DNA from: Gammaproteobacteria bacterium
GTDB taxonomy: Bacteria; Pseudomonadota; Gammaproteobacteria; Xanthomonadales; Wenzhouxiangellaceae
Direction of reading: 5' to 3'
Length of the DNA stretch: 64,000 bases
Assembly: GCA_003567685.1 (NCBI GenBank)
Contig: PWYW01000028.1
Coordinates: 1-64,000, forward strand
A program made the position numbers and the translations under genes. Below, piece after piece: positions 25,338 through 34,575 of the stretch (the first letter of the stretch is position 1; every line of letters begins with the position of its first letter). The notes beneath the pieces are model-generated. The model was not told where the DNA came from. It made no database searches and saw only the letters and a program-made list of their open reading frames with translations.

Positions 25338-28244
25338 ATGCGCTACCTGCTGTTGCTGACCTTGCTGCCGTTCCATCTGGCCCTGGCCGATACGCCGTAC
25401 CCCGACCCGACGCCGTCGCCGCTGGCTGGCCTTGAGTACGGGATTGATCTGTTCCCGTCAGGGCATGATCACGACCCGGCCATCCCGACGCCGGATGCGC
25501 TGTTGGGTTTCCCGGTCGGCCAGCGCGTGGCTACGTCGGCCCAGATTGATGCCTACGCCCGCCAGTTGGCCGAGGCCTCGGATCGAGTCGAGCTGGTTGA
25601 GTATGGGTTCAGCTATGAAGGCCGGCCGCTGGTTTACCTGGTCATTTCCTCGCCGGACAATCTGGCTCGCCAGGACGAGATCAAGGACGGCATGGCCCGT
25701 CTGGCTGACCCGCGTGGCCTGGCCGCCAGCGACCGCAACCGGCTGCTTGACGAGCTGCCCGGCGTGGCCTGGCTGGCGTATTCGATTCACGGCAATGAAA
25801 GCTCCGGCTCGGATGCGGCGCTGGGCGTGATGTACCACCTGGCGGCTGATCGCTCCGAGGCCACCCAGGCCTGGCTGGATGAGCTGGTCATCATTGTTGA
25901 CCCGAACATGAACCCGGACGGCCGCGAGCGTTTCGTCAACGGCGTGGTGCAGACGCGCGGCGCGCAGCCCAATGTCGATGACCAGTCGCTGGTGCATGCC
26001 GGCTACTGGCCCTATGGCCGCGGCAATCATTACCTGTTCGATCTGAACCGCGACTGGATTTACGCCCGCCATCCGGAAACCCGTGGTCGCATTCCTCACA
26101 TCAGCGCCTGGCGCCCGTTGCTGTTTGTCGACGCCCACGAGATGGGTGCGCAGGACACGTATTTGTTCTCGCCGGCGCGTGAGCCGCACAACCCGCACCT
26201 GCCGCCTTATCGCCACAGCATGGGCAATGTCTTCGCCGATGACATGGCCGACGCCTTCGACGAATTTGGCTACCCCTATTATTCCGGCGAATGGCACGAA
26301 GACTGGTACCCCGGCTACACCGACGCCTGGGCGTCGCTGCGCGGGGCCCAGGGCATCCTGTATGAGCAGGCCCGACTGGCCGAAGACGGTGTGCAGCGCC
26401 ACACCCACCTGATCAGCTATCGCCAGTCGGTGCATCACCAGATGCTGGCCAGCTTTGCCAACCTGAACACGCTCAAGCGCGAGCGCGGCGCCCTGCTGAG
26501 CGCCTTCGCCGAAGACCGCGCGGCATCCGTGGGCAACAGCGGGCCGTATGCCAATCGAAGCTTCGTCATTCTGCCCACGGCCAACCAGAGCCGCCTGAAT
26601 GACCTGAAGGATCTGTTGACAATCCAGGAATTCGAGTTCTACCGGGTGCCCAGCGACCAGCGGCTGTCGCGCGCTACCGACCAGTTGGGACGCGAGCAGC
26701 GCAACGTGACCCTGCCGGCCGGCAGCCTGGTGATTCCGAACCGTCAGCCCGAGGCCCGTTTGCTGGCCGCGATGTTCGAGTTTGATCCGCAAATGAGCCG
26801 GGCCGCCCTGCGCGCCGAGCGCGAGCGCCTGCTCAAGGAAGGCCGCAGCACGCTGTACGACACTACCGGCTGGAACATCAGCATGATGTTTGGCCTGGAC
26901 GCCTGGACCGTGCCGGAGCACCTGGTCAGCGGGCTGGACCGCGTTGAATGGACGGCCGATGAACCGGCACCGTCATTCCCCTCCACCGACCGCGCCGTGG
27001 CCCTGGTGGCCAGTGGCGCCGACGACCGCAGCGTCGCCCTGGCAGCCCGGCTGCTTGAACGCGGCCTGCAGGTGCGCGCGGCACGCAGCGCATCGGCCCT
27101 GGACGGCGTGGATTTGCCGGTCGGTTCGATTGCCATCACCCTGGACGACAACCGTGACCACGCCGACTGGATTGCCACCGTGCAGCAGGTGGCTGAAGAA
27201 CTCGGTATTCGCATTCATGCCATTGGCCACGGACGCGCGCCCGGAGACCTGGCCGACCTGGGCGGTCGCGAATGGCGCGTGTTGCCCAAGCCCAACGTCG
27301 CGCTGCTCTCGCGCGGCGGCAACAACATGCTGGATTTCGGTGCCGTCTGGTACCTGATGGACCATCGTCTGGGCATTCGCCATTCCCACCTGGATGAAAA
27401 CCGCGTTCGCGGTGCCGATCTGCGCCGCTACAACGTGATTTACCTGCCGGATCGCTGGACCTGGGGCGGTGGCGGCAATCTGCCGCCGGGCCTGGAGTCG
27501 CAATTGATGGACTGGGTGGCTCAGGGCGGCACGCTGGTGGCCGTTGGAGGCTCGGCCCGCAGCCTGCTGCATGACGACAGTGACCTTGGCACCCGCCGTC
27601 TGGAGCAGCTGCTGGGTGAGGACCTTGCCCCCTGGCAGGATGCCATCCACCGCGAGTGGCTGGCCCAGGCTCAGCCGCTGCCTGATGCCGACGCCATCTG
27701 GGGCCATGAAGCGACCGGCGATAGCGTTTTCCCCTGGACTGACCAGCCTGGTCTTCCCGGCGTCGATGAGCGCAAGCGCCGTGATGCCTGGCAGTCGAAA
27801 TTCATGCCGTCCGGCGCCCTGGTCGCGCTGCGGGCCGATACCGACCACTGGCTGAATGCCGGCGGTCGCGACCAGCTCACCGCGCTTTTTTCCAACTCGC
27901 CGGTGATGATGGCGCGCCTGCCGGTAGAAGCGCCGTTCCGTGTTGGCGTGTTCGGCGACAATGGCTCGTCCGACGACAACGGCGCCGGCCTGGTGGGCTG
28001 GTCGCCGGTGCCCGAAGGTCAGACCCTGCATGTTCGTGCCGGTGGCCTTTTGTGGCCCGAGGCGCGCGACCGCATTGCCTCGGCCGCCTATGTAACGCGG
28101 CAGTCGCACGGGCGCGGGCAGGTGATCCTGTTTGCCCATCCGCCGGCGTTCCGCGCGGCCCAGCTGGGTACAATGCGGGTGCTGGAGAATGCCCTGATCC
28201 TGGGGCCCGGCATGGGCATCAATCAGCCCATCCAGCTTCCCTGA
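25338..28244 (+). CDS. Secreted M14-family zinc metallopeptidase
   Basis: ATG 25338 begins a signal peptide (RYLLLLTLLPFHLALA); the track's earlier start lies in the leader. The 968-aa product has the zinc motif HGNES at about residue 151, the substrate-side stretch NMNPDGRERF and a later DAHEMG. The catalytic domain covers about residues 60-400. The remaining C-terminal half contains a glutamine-amidotransferase-like or beta-rich region (NVALLSRGGNNMLDFGAVWY) of unclear role. It is probably periplasmic or secreted and involved in peptide nutrition; dapA follows 36 bases downstream. Confidence 0.9.
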   Translation: MRYLLLLTLLPFHLALADTPYPDPTPSPLAGLEYGIDLFPSGHDHDPAIPTPDALLGFPVGQRVATSAQIDAYARQLAEASDRVELVEYGFSYEGRPLVYLVISSPDNLARQDEIKDGMARLADPRGLAASDRNRLLDELPGVAWLAYSIHGNESSGSDAALGVMYHLAADRSEATQAWLDELVIIVDPNMNPDGRERFVNGVVQTRGAQPNVDDQSLVHAGYWPYGRGNHYLFDLNRDWIYARHPETRGRIPHISAWRPLLFVDAHEMGAQDTYLFSPAREPHNPHLPPYRHSMGNVFADDMADAFDEFGYPYYSGEWHEDWYPGYTDAWASLRGAQGILYEQARLAEDGVQRHTHLISYRQSVHHQMLASFANLNTLKRERGALLSAFAEDRAASVGNSGPYANRSFVILPTANQSRLNDLKDLLTIQEFEFYRVPSDQRLSRATDQLGREQRNVTLPAGSLVIPNRQPEARLLAAMFEFDPQMSRAALRAERERLLKEGRSTLYDTTGWNISMMFGLDAWTVPEHLVSGLDRVEWTADEPAPSFPSTDRAVALVASGADDRSVALAARLLERGLQVRAARSASALDGVDLPVGSIAITLDDNRDHADWIATVQQVAEELGIRIHAIGHGRAPGDLADLGGREWRVLPKPNVALLSRGGNNMLDFGAVWYLMDHRLGIRHSHLDENRVRGADLRRYNVIYLPDRWTWGGGGNLPPGLESQLMDWVAQGGTLVAVGGSARSLLHDDSDLGTRRLEQLLGEDLAPWQDAIHREWLAQAQPLPDADAIWGHEATGDSVFPWTDQPGLPGVDERKRRDAWQSKFMPSGALVALRADTDHWLNAGGRDQLTALFSNSPVMMARLPVEAPFRVGVFGDNGSSDDNGAGLVGWSPVPEGQTLHVRAGGLLWPEARDRIASAAYVTRQSHGRGQVILFAHPPAFRAAQLGTMRVLENALILGPGMGINQPIQLP

Positions 28245-28280
28245 AGCCCTATTCAAGTTTTGACGACGGAGCGTTTCCAA

Positions 28281-29177
28281 GTGCAGATCAAAGGCGTTTT
28301 TACCGCCCTGGTAACCCCTTTCACCGACGCAGGTGAGGTTCACTTCGACCGGCTGGGCGAGCTGCTGGAGAAACAGATTGCCGCGGGCGTCACCGGCGTG
28401 GTGCCCATGGGAACCACCGGTGAATCGCCCACCATGTTCAATGCAGAGCATGATGATGTGGTGCGCTACACCGTCGAGAAGGTGGCCGGTCGGGTGCAGG
28501 TGTGGGCTGGTACCGGCTCGAACAACACCCAACAGGCCATCCGCACCACCCGCGAGGCGCAGAAGGAGGGTGCTGATGGCGCGCTTGTTGTCACGCCGTA
28601 TTACAACAAGCCGTCGCAGGCCGGTCTGACGCGGTATTTCCACGATATTGCCGAGGCCTGCGATCTGCCGATCATCGTCTACAACATCCAGGGCCGCACC
28701 GGGGTCAACATCGAAACCGACACGCTGGTCGAGATTGCCGCGTTGCCGTCAGTGGTGGCGGTCAAGGAAGCCTCGGGCGACATCGGCCAGATGACCGATG
28801 TGCTGGTCCGTATCGGCAATGGGCTGGAGGAGAACTTCAGCGTGTTGTCGGGTGATGACGGGCTGACCCTGCCGTTGATGAGCCTGGGTGGCCACGGGGT
28901 GGTGTCGGTGGTGTCGAACCTGGTGCCCGAACGCATGGTGACGCTGGTCAAGGCGGTGGAGCAGGGCGATTATGCCGAAGCCCGGCGCATCCACTTCGAG
29001 CTGCTGCCGTTGTTCAAGGCTTCGTTCATCGAAACCAACCCGGTGCCGATCAAGGCCGCGATGGCCCTGTGCGGCCTGGACGTGGGCAGCGTCCGCAGCC
29101 CGCTGGCCCCGCTGACCGAGGCCAGCCAGCAGCGACTGGAAGGCATCTTACGCGGCCTGGGAATGCTGAAGAACTGA
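28281..29177 (+). CDS. dapA: 4-hydroxy-tetrahydrodipicolinate synthase
   Basis: The protein condenses pyruvate with aspartate semialdehyde in the first committed step of lysine and diaminopimelate synthesis. GTG 28281 (MQIKGVFTALVTPF) is preferred over the track's TTG 28260, because it matches the usual N-terminus and has GGAG nine bases upstream; this gives 298 aa. Visible active-site elements are GTTGESPT, the catalytic tyrosine in VTPYYNKP and the Schiff-base lysine in VAVKEASGD. It directly follows the M14 peptidase and may share its transcript. Confidence 0.95.
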   Translation: MQIKGVFTALVTPFTDAGEVHFDRLGELLEKQIAAGVTGVVPMGTTGESPTMFNAEHDDVVRYTVEKVAGRVQVWAGTGSNNTQQAIRTTREAQKEGADGALVVTPYYNKPSQAGLTRYFHDIAEACDLPIIVYNIQGRTGVNIETDTLVEIAALPSVVAVKEASGDIGQMTDVLVRIGNGLEENFSVLSGDDGLTLPLMSLGGHGVVSVVSNLVPERMVTLVKAVEQGDYAEARRIHFELLPLFKASFIETNPVPIKAAMALCGLDVGSVRSPLAPLTEASQQRLEGILRGLGMLKN

Positions 29178-29261
29178 GCATTGCCGGTTGATTGATTGCC
29201 AAGCGGCGCCCGTCTATATGGTCGGGCCAGTTCAGGCAACCGTCCCTGTCGATAGCTCAGA

Positions 29262-29790
29262 GCATCCGGTGGCGCCAGGTGCTTCGGGCCGACCGGGGCG
29301 TTCGGCTTGCCTGCCAGGTGCAGGTTCATGGGAGCTTGGGTGACCTCGAGATCACACTGTCCGAGCGGATGGCTCACGACCTCCTTGAACTTCGATCCAG
29401 CTCATAGAGGCTGAGAGCTACCTGGAAGCGTCCGCGCCCCGGCCGGCCCGAAGCACCCAACGCCCCCCGATGCAGCAGGCTGAAAGATCGCAGGGGACTG
29501 TGGTCGAACCTACCCTTTCCTCCTAACTTTCAGCGGGGAGTGGTGTTGGCTGATGGCGAGCGCTGGCGCGCGGCGGCGGGCACCGTGTTTCAGCCCTTTC
29601 AGGCGCCCCGGAGCCAACCTGAAGCCGCAAACCGCTCAATTGTCGTGATGGTATTCGTTGGCATCCAGGCTCCCTTGAACCCGCAGAATTGGCACCGCCG
29701 GATAGCGCCAGCGCTCGCCAGCTGCCGGCGCCGCTCGCCGCCTGCCACCTCAACTCCCACTTTCCGCACCAATGGCTGAGCTATCCGCTT
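29262..29790 (+). repeat. Dispersed double-hairpin repeat element, copy 1
   Basis: This non-coding element recurs in the same orientation at 34013-34545. It starts with a 39-base arm (29262-29300) whose near-exact reverse complement is at 29435-29473; the 134 bases between the arms are not conserved between copies. A second long imperfect hairpin has 37-base arms at 29533-29569 and 29705-29741, with a core of 15 exact bases (GGCGAGCGCTGGCGC). The stretch from the first right arm to the end is alignable with copy 2 almost throughout. The ORFs in the track here are not preserved in copy 2, so I see no gene. The region 29178-29261 before it holds nothing I can identify. Confidence 0.85.
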
Positions 29791-29863
29791 AATCAGGTTA
29801 AGGCTTGATTTGCAGCTCCGCGGCAGATGCTGCCGCCAGCGGCAGCAAGCCAGACCCCAAGTC

Positions 29864-30553
29864 CTATTCGGCTCGCGCAAGCAGACGAAATCTCACCAAC
29901 ACTTCGTCGGTGACGGCCAGGCGGCCGCCCAGGGCGCTGAATGGTTCCATGCCGAAGTCGCTTTGGCGAAAGCGGAACTGGCCGATGGCGATCAGCGTAG
30001 TCTCGGTGTGGTCAAGCGCGATGGGCACGGTCACTTCGCGGCGCTCGCCGCGCAATTTGATGCTCAGCTCGATGTCGGGTTGCCAGGCCGGGCCGGAGAT
30101 CGACAGTGAATCGATGCGGATCTCTGGAAAGCGCTCGGCATCCAGCACCTGGTCGGAAAACAGATTTTCTCGGGTGCCCTCAATGGCCGAATCGGACAGT
30201 TCCGGATCAAAGCCCTCGTCCACTCGCCAGGCCGGGCGGTCGACGTCCATGGCGGATATATCGATCACCAGACTTAAACCCGATGCGTCAAATGGCTCGG
30301 CAGCGACGACCGTGCCCGACACCACGGCGCCGCCAATCACGTGGGGATGGCCAAAGCGCGCCAGGGTGCCGCCGGGGTAAACCACGATGCGAACTTCGCT
30401 GGCCTGCTCGTCGATGCGGTAGCGCGTACCCTCGGGCAGGGCAATCTCCTGGTCGCTGGCCGGGCGCACTTCACCAACGCCGCTGGGCCTCGGCACGGCT
30501 TGGCAGCCGGTTAGCAGCACGATCAAAAACAGGGTCGATAACAGGGTTTTCAT
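29864..30553 (-). CDS. YceI-like lipoprotein
   Basis: The 229-aa protein has a lipobox (LIVLLTGCQA) and the YceI beta-barrel pattern: YRIDEQASEVRIVVY, LARFGHPHVIGG, the TRENLFSDQVLDAERFPEIR block and VPIALDHTETTLIAIGQFRF. YceI proteins are periplasmic lipocalin-like carriers of isoprenoids such as ubiquinone. It is divergent from a cytochrome b561 gene that is itself followed by another YceI gene, a combination repeatedly seen in proteobacteria. Confidence 0.88.
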   Translation of the reverse strand: MKTLLSTLFLIVLLTGCQAVPRPSGVGEVRPASDQEIALPEGTRYRIDEQASEVRIVVYPGGTLARFGHPHVIGGAVVSGTVVAAEPFDASGLSLVIDISAMDVDRPAWRVDEGFDPELSDSAIEGTRENLFSDQVLDAERFPEIRIDSLSISGPAWQPDIELSIKLRGERREVTVPIALDHTETTLIAIGQFRFRQSDFGMEPFSALGGRLAVTDEVLVRFRLLARAE

Positions 30554-30600
30554 CAGCCCGACTATAGTGTGACCTTGTCGCGTCGGAATGAGTAGCCACC

Positions 30601-31158
30601 ATGCGCTTGACCAACACCGCCAGCCGTTACGGATTGATCAGCCAGTTTTTTCACTGGGCGGTGGTGGCATTGCTGCTGTTCCAGTACACCTGGGCCTGGC
30701 GCATCGACAACGCCGAGGGCTTCCGGCTTCGGCTGGAACTGGTGACCCAGCACAAGACCATCGGCATGGTGGTGCTGGGGCTGGCGCTTGCCCGGTTGGT
30801 GTGGCGCCTGTTCAATCGCCCGCCGCCGATGCCGGCCACCATGCACGGCTGGGAGCGCCTGGCGGCCGTATCCGGGCACTGGCTTCTGTACGGGCTGATT
30901 TTTGCCGTGCCGTTGACTGGCTGGCTGTATTCCTCGGCCGCAGGCCTGGGTGATTTGTGGTGGGGGCCGGTCAACTTTCCCAGCCTGGTTGGTGACAGTG
31001 AGCGGCTGGAAGGAATTTTCGAACGCCTGCACCAGGCTTGTGCCATCAGCCTGGGGGTAATGACTGGCGTGCACGTGCTGGCGGCTCTGCGCCACCAGTT
31101 CTGGATCAAGGATGGATTGATGAAAAGGATGTTGCCTTCATGGTCAAAGGACTCGTAA
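30601..31158 (+). CDS. Cytochrome b561
   Basis: The 185-aa protein has four membrane helices and haem-ligand histidines in QFFHWAVV, LVTQHKTIGM, SGHWLLYG and MTGVHVLAALRH. Cytochromes b561 of this bacterial kind move electrons from ubiquinol to periplasmic acceptors. It overlaps the next gene (YceI) by 19 bases. Together with the flanking YceI genes it suggests a quinone-handling unit in the inner membrane and periplasm. Confidence 0.92.
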   Translation: MRLTNTASRYGLISQFFHWAVVALLLFQYTWAWRIDNAEGFRLRLELVTQHKTIGMVVLGLALARLVWRLFNRPPPMPATMHGWERLAAVSGHWLLYGLIFAVPLTGWLYSSAAGLGDLWWGPVNFPSLVGDSERLEGIFERLHQACAISLGVMTGVHVLAALRHQFWIKDGLMKRMLPSWSKDS

Positions 31159-31727
31159 CGACACGTCTGCCGGCGCTGGCCGGCGTCTTCTGTGCCTCGG
31201 TATTGTTGCTGGCCGGGCCAGCGGTCGCGGCTGATTGCTACAGTGCCGACCAGGACAGCGGTGAACTGGTGTTCAGCGGTGAAGCCGAGGGTAATCGCTT
31301 TGAAGGTCGATTTCGCGAATTCACCGTTCAGCTTTGCCTGGACGATGATGACCTGGCCACTGCCAATATCGAGGTGCAGATTGCCACCGGTTCGGCCACC
31401 GTCGGTAATCGCCAGGGCGACCGCGAGCTGCTGGGCGAAGACTTGTTCGCCGCCGAACGCTTTCCGCGTGCCTTCTGGATCAGCGATGAAATTTCTTCCC
31501 GGGGGGATGGCCGCTACTTTGCCGAAGGCGAGCTGAATCTTCGCCAGATCAGCGCCAGCCAGCCCGTCCAGCTTCAGCTGGCCCGCGAGGGTGATCAGCT
31601 GGCCTTGAGCGGCAGCGCCGAGATTGAGCGGCTGGAATTCGATGTCGGCCAAGGCGAGTTTGCGGATCCGGACTTCATTACCCCGGTCATCCAGTTAAAC
31701 TTCGAGCTTGTACTCAGCCCGGAATAA
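31140..31727 (+). CDS. Periplasmic YceI-family protein
   Basis: ATG 31140 gives a 195-aa product with a signal peptide (LAGVFCASVLLLAGPAVAA); the longer track frame reads back through the b561 gene. The YceI barrel is recognisable (SGELVFSGEAEGNRFEGRF, GEDLFAAERFPRAFWISDEI, GSAEIERLEFDVGQGEFADP). AAGGA precedes the start. It overlaps the cytochrome gene, so the two are coupled, and it is followed 11 bases later by a thiol-redox protein. Confidence 0.88.
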   Translation: MVKGLVTTRLPALAGVFCASVLLLAGPAVAADCYSADQDSGELVFSGEAEGNRFEGRFREFTVQLCLDDDDLATANIEVQIATGSATVGNRQGDRELLGEDLFAAERFPRAFWISDEISSRGDGRYFAEGELNLRQISASQPVQLQLAREGDQLALSGSAEIERLEFDVGQGEFADPDFITPVIQLNFELVLSPE

Positions 31728-31738
31728 GGACTACGCCG

Positions 31739-32080
31739 ATGCCCGCCAAAGGCCTGATTGCACTGATTGCCATACTGCTTGCCCTGGTGGTGTGGTCGCT
31801 GACGCTGACCTCATCGGATGCGGTACACGCCAGCGACTTCAGCCCCGAACACGACGTGGTGCTGTTTTCCACCGAATGGTGCGGCCACTGCGACCGCGCC
31901 CGCAGTCATCTTCAGCAGAGCGGCGTGGCTTTCCTGGAAATCGACGTGGAAAGCTCCACCGAGGCCAACCGCCTGTGGCGTGAGGCCGGCGGCCGCGGCG
32001 TCCCGCTCACCTTCATCGGCAACCAGCGCCTGGTCGGCTTCTCGCCCGAAGGTTTCAACCGAGCCCTGGAAAATCTTTAA
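31739..32080 (+). CDS. Membrane-anchored glutaredoxin-like protein
   Basis: The 113-aa protein has one N-terminal membrane helix (LIALIAILLALVVWSLTL) and a glutaredoxin-like domain with CGHC (FSTEWCGHCDRARSHL) and a cis-proline segment (GVPLTFIGNQRLVGF). The domain would face the periplasm. CGHC is closer to protein disulfide isomerase and thioredoxin active sites than to CPYC, so it may be an isomerase or oxidase. It is last in the b561-YceI operon. Confidence 0.85.
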   Translation: MPAKGLIALIAILLALVVWSLTLTSSDAVHASDFSPEHDVVLFSTEWCGHCDRARSHLQQSGVAFLEIDVESSTEANRLWREAGGRGVPLTFIGNQRLVGFSPEGFNRALENL

Positions 32081-32093
32081 GCCTTAGGCGCCA

Positions 32094-32156
32094 AACTCCC
32101 GTCTCCCGTCTTCCGTCTTCCGTCTTCCGTCTTCCCACTCCCGTCTTCCCTCTCCC
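32094..32156. repeat. Degenerate heptamer tandem array
   Basis: About nine head-to-tail 7-base units of the type GTCTTCC, four of them perfect (32108-32135), lie between two convergent genes. On the plus strand the tract is almost purely pyrimidine, which can favour unusual DNA structure or slippage. Confidence 0.7.
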
Positions 32157-32157
32157 C

Positions 32158-32175
32158 ACGCCGCGCCTGCGGCGT
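32158..32175 (-). terminator. Hairpin directly after the NADP reductase gene
   Basis: ACGCCGC-GCCT-GCGGCGT is a 7-bp stem abutting the stop codon of the minus-strand gene. No T tract follows in that direction (a purine-rich tract follows instead), so intrinsic termination is doubtful. Confidence 0.35.
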
Positions 32176-33210
32176 CTATTCAACCCCCAGCCGCTTGTGC
32201 ATGATCGGCGAGGTGGTGGTGTACTGGAGGAACTGGCGTTTGTCGGGGTAGATGGCTTTTTGCGCGGCGAAGGCGGCCAGCGCGGCTTCGTGGAAGCCTG
32301 AAAGAATCAGTTTTTTCTTGCCGGGGTAGGTGTTGATGTCGCCGATGGCGAACACGCCTTCAATTGATGTCTGGAATTTTTCCGTGTCGACTTCGATCTG
32401 CTTTTTCTCCAGCGCTAGGCCCCAGTCGGCGATCGGGCCGAGATCCGGCGACAGGCCCCAGAATACCAGCGCGGTGTCGCCTTCCACCACGGTCTTGTTG
32501 CGCTCCAGGTCCATGATTTCCAGGCCCTTGAGCTGCCCGTCCTCGCTGAGCACCTGCATCACCAGGCCCTGGTGTTCGCTCACTTTGCCGGCTTCGGCCA
32601 GTGCCTTGACCTTGGCCACCGAGGCCGGTGCGCCACGGTATTCTGCGCGGCGGTGAACCAGGTGGATATGCTCGGCAATGTCGACCAGGTCCATGGTCCA
32701 GTCCAGCGCCGAATCGCCACCGCCCAGCACCAGCAGTTTCTTGCCGCGGAAGCGCTCGCGGTCGGTCACCTTGTAGTGCACCTGGCCGTCGCTGAGTGCG
32801 TCCAGGCCCTTGGCCTTGAGCTTGCGCGGCAGGAAGGAGCCCAGGCCGCCGGCGATGATCACCACGCCGGCATCGAACTCGGTGCCTTTGCTGGTAACCA
32901 CGGTGAAGCGGCCGTCTTCGCGTTTTTCGAAGCGTTCGACCTGCTGGCCAAGGTGGAACCCGGCATTGAAGGGGGCAATCTGAGCCATCAGGTTGTCGAT
33001 CAGTTCCTGGGCGCCAATCACCGGGTAGGCCGGGATGTCATAAATCGGCTTTTCGGGATACAGCTCGGAGCACTGGCCGCCAACCTGCGGCAGGCTGTCG
33101 ATGACTTCGGCCTTGAGGTCGAGCAGGCCGAGTTCAAAGACCTGGAAAAGGCCGACGGGGCCGGCCCCGATAATGACGGCATCGGTGGAAATGGGCGCTG
33201 GGTTGGACAC
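32176..33210 (-). CDS. Ferredoxin/flavodoxin-NADP+ reductase, thioredoxin-reductase-like type
   Basis: The product has 344 aa from GTG 33210 ([20 protein letters not shown]); the upstream ATG in the track adds 19 residues without homology. The FAD site ([17 protein letters not shown]), [20 protein letters not shown], the NADPH site ([13 protein letters not shown]) and IFAIGDI-like [12 protein letters not shown] are present. The thioredoxin-reductase CxxC pair is absent, as in the type 2 ferredoxin-NADP reductases. It supplies electrons to ferredoxin or flavodoxin. It is divergent from ung with a 68-base gap. Confidence 0.9.
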   Translation of the reverse strand: MSNPAPISTDAVIIGAGPVGLFQVFELGLLDLKAEVIDSLPQVGGQCSELYPEKPIYDIPAYPVIGAQELIDNLMAQIAPFNAGFHLGQQVERFEKREDGRFTVVTSKGTEFDAGVVIIAGGLGSFLPRKLKAKGLDALSDGQVHYKVTDRERFRGKKLLVLGGGDSALDWTMDLVDIAEHIHLVHRRAEYRGAPASVAKVKALAEAGKVSEHQGLVMQVLSEDGQLKGLEIMDLERNKTVVEGDTALVFWGLSPDLGPIADWGLALEKKQIEVDTEKFQTSIEGVFAIGDINTYPGKKKLILSGFHEAALAAFAAQKAIYPDKRQFLQYTTTSPIMHKRLGVE

Positions 33211-33278
33211 GAATGGCTGCCTGGTTGAAATCAGCCCTATATGATACCGGCTGCCATGCCAATCCACGCGAAAGCGCC

Positions 33279-33953
33279 ATGTCTGATATTCAGTTGCACC
33301 CCGAATGGCTTGAGGTACTGCGCCCCGAGTTTGAACAGCCCTACATGGCCGAGCTGAAGGCCTTTCTCCAGGCTCGCAAGCAGGCGGGAGCGGTGGTTTA
33401 CCCTCCCGGCAAGCAGATTTTCAATGCCCTGGACTCCACGCCGTTGTCGTCGGTGAAAGCCGTGATCCTGGGGCAGGACCCCTACCACGGGCCGGGCCAG
33501 GCCCATGGTTTGTGCTTTTCGGTTCAGCCCGGTGTGCCGGTGCCGCCGTCGCTGGTCAATATCTTCAAGGAACTCAAGGCTGATTTGGGCTTGAGTCCGC
33601 CCGGCCATGGTTGCCTGCAGGCCTGGGCCGAGCGTGGCGTATTGCTGCTCAATACGGTGCTGACGGTGGAACGCGGCCAGGCGGGTGCGCATCAGGGCAA
33701 GGGCTGGGAGCGCTTCACCGATGCCGTGATTGACGCGGTCAAACGGCGCGAGGAGCCGGTGGTGTTTTTGCTGTGGGGTTCACATGCGCAAAAGAAGGGC
33801 GCGGGTATCGATACCCGGCGGCATCTTGTATTGAAAGCCCCGCATCCTTCGCCGCTGTCGGCGCATCGCGGTTTTCTCGGCTGCGGGCATTTTTCGGCGG
33901 CCAACCGCTGGCTGGAGGCGCGTGGACTGGAGGCGATTGACTGGCGTCTTTGA
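33279..33953 (+). CDS. ung: Uracil-DNA glycosylase, family 1
   Basis: The product has 224 aa from ATG 33279 ([14 protein letters not shown]). It removes uracil from DNA. The water-activating motif [14 protein letters not shown], the LLLNTVLTV strand with its uracil-binding asparagine, and the [11 protein letters not shown] intercalation motif are all intact. The track start (33213) overlaps the divergent gene and is unlikely. Confidence 0.97.
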   Translation: MSDIQLHPEWLEVLRPEFEQPYMAELKAFLQARKQAGAVVYPPGKQIFNALDSTPLSSVKAVILGQDPYHGPGQAHGLCFSVQPGVPVPPSLVNIFKELKADLGLSPPGHGCLQAWAERGVLLLNTVLTVERGQAGAHQGKGWERFTDAVIDAVKRREEPVVFLLWGSHAQKKGAGIDTRRHLVLKAPHPSPLSAHRGFLGCGHFSAANRWLEARGLEAIDWRL

Positions 33954-34012
33954 GTTGTCGATGGTTCTGAGAGCTTGGTGGTGGCCGATGGTGTTTTTGT
34001 TGATGGTTTCGA

Positions 34013-34545
34013 GCATCGGGTGGTGCCAGGTGCTTCGGGCCGACCGGGGCGATCGGCTTGGACAATCGTCATGACTCAGGGGAGCTCGGACGCCTGTCGC
34101 ACCGCTTTATGCTTCGGCTCGCTCAACGTCTTGGCAAGCGCTTGATCTGGCGGATGGATGCTGATGAGTTCGGGGAAGCGTCCGCGCCCCGGTCGGCCCG
34201 AAGCACCTGACACCACCAGATGCAGCAGGCTGAAAGATCGCAGGGGAGGGCAAATCCGCCCTTTCCACTTAACCATCAGCGGGGAGTGGTGTTGGCTGAT
34301 GGTGAGCGCTGGCGCGCGGCGGCGGGCACGGTGTTTCAGCTGTTTCAGGCACCCGGGACTCAACCCGAAGCCGCATAGCCTTCTATGGCCTCGGTGATAT
34401 TCATTGGCACCAGGGCTCCCTTGAACCCGCAGACTCGACACCGCCGGATAGCGCCAGCGCTCGCCAGCAGCCGGCACCACTCGCCGCCTGCCACCTGACC
34501 TCACCTCACTCTTTCCGCATCAATGCCTGAGTTATCTGCGAAATA
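34013..34545 (+). repeat. Dispersed double-hairpin repeat element, copy 2
   Basis: This copy is in the same orientation as copy 1 at 29262. The first hairpin has 39-base arms at 34013-34051 and 34185-34223 with two mismatches; the 133-base loop region differs from that of copy 1. The second hairpin has 37-base arms at 34279-34315 and 34451-34487. Shared blocks outside the arms include GATGCAGCAGGCTGAAAGAT and GGCTCCCTTGAACCCGCAGA. A plus-strand frame open in copy 1 is closed by TAG in copy 2, which argues against coding. The whole gap 33954-34575 is otherwise empty. Confidence 0.85.
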
Positions 34546-34575
34546 AGAAACCCAATGTTAACAAGCCGGGATTGG

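Noticed and set aside
26973-28643. 556-aa minus-strand ORF opposite the M14 peptidase and dapA
   Set aside because: Spans two well-supported genes on the other strand; no recognisable domain.
29540-29779. 79-aa ORF inside repeat copy 1
   Set aside because: The corresponding frame in copy 2 is interrupted by TAG, so no protein is conserved.
32094-32156. Possible CRISPR array
   Set aside because: Units are only 7 bases with no spacers; it is a simple tandem repeat.
34076-34504. 142-aa minus-strand ORF inside repeat copy 2
   Set aside because: Copy 1 does not keep the full frame; the sequence is explained by long hairpins.
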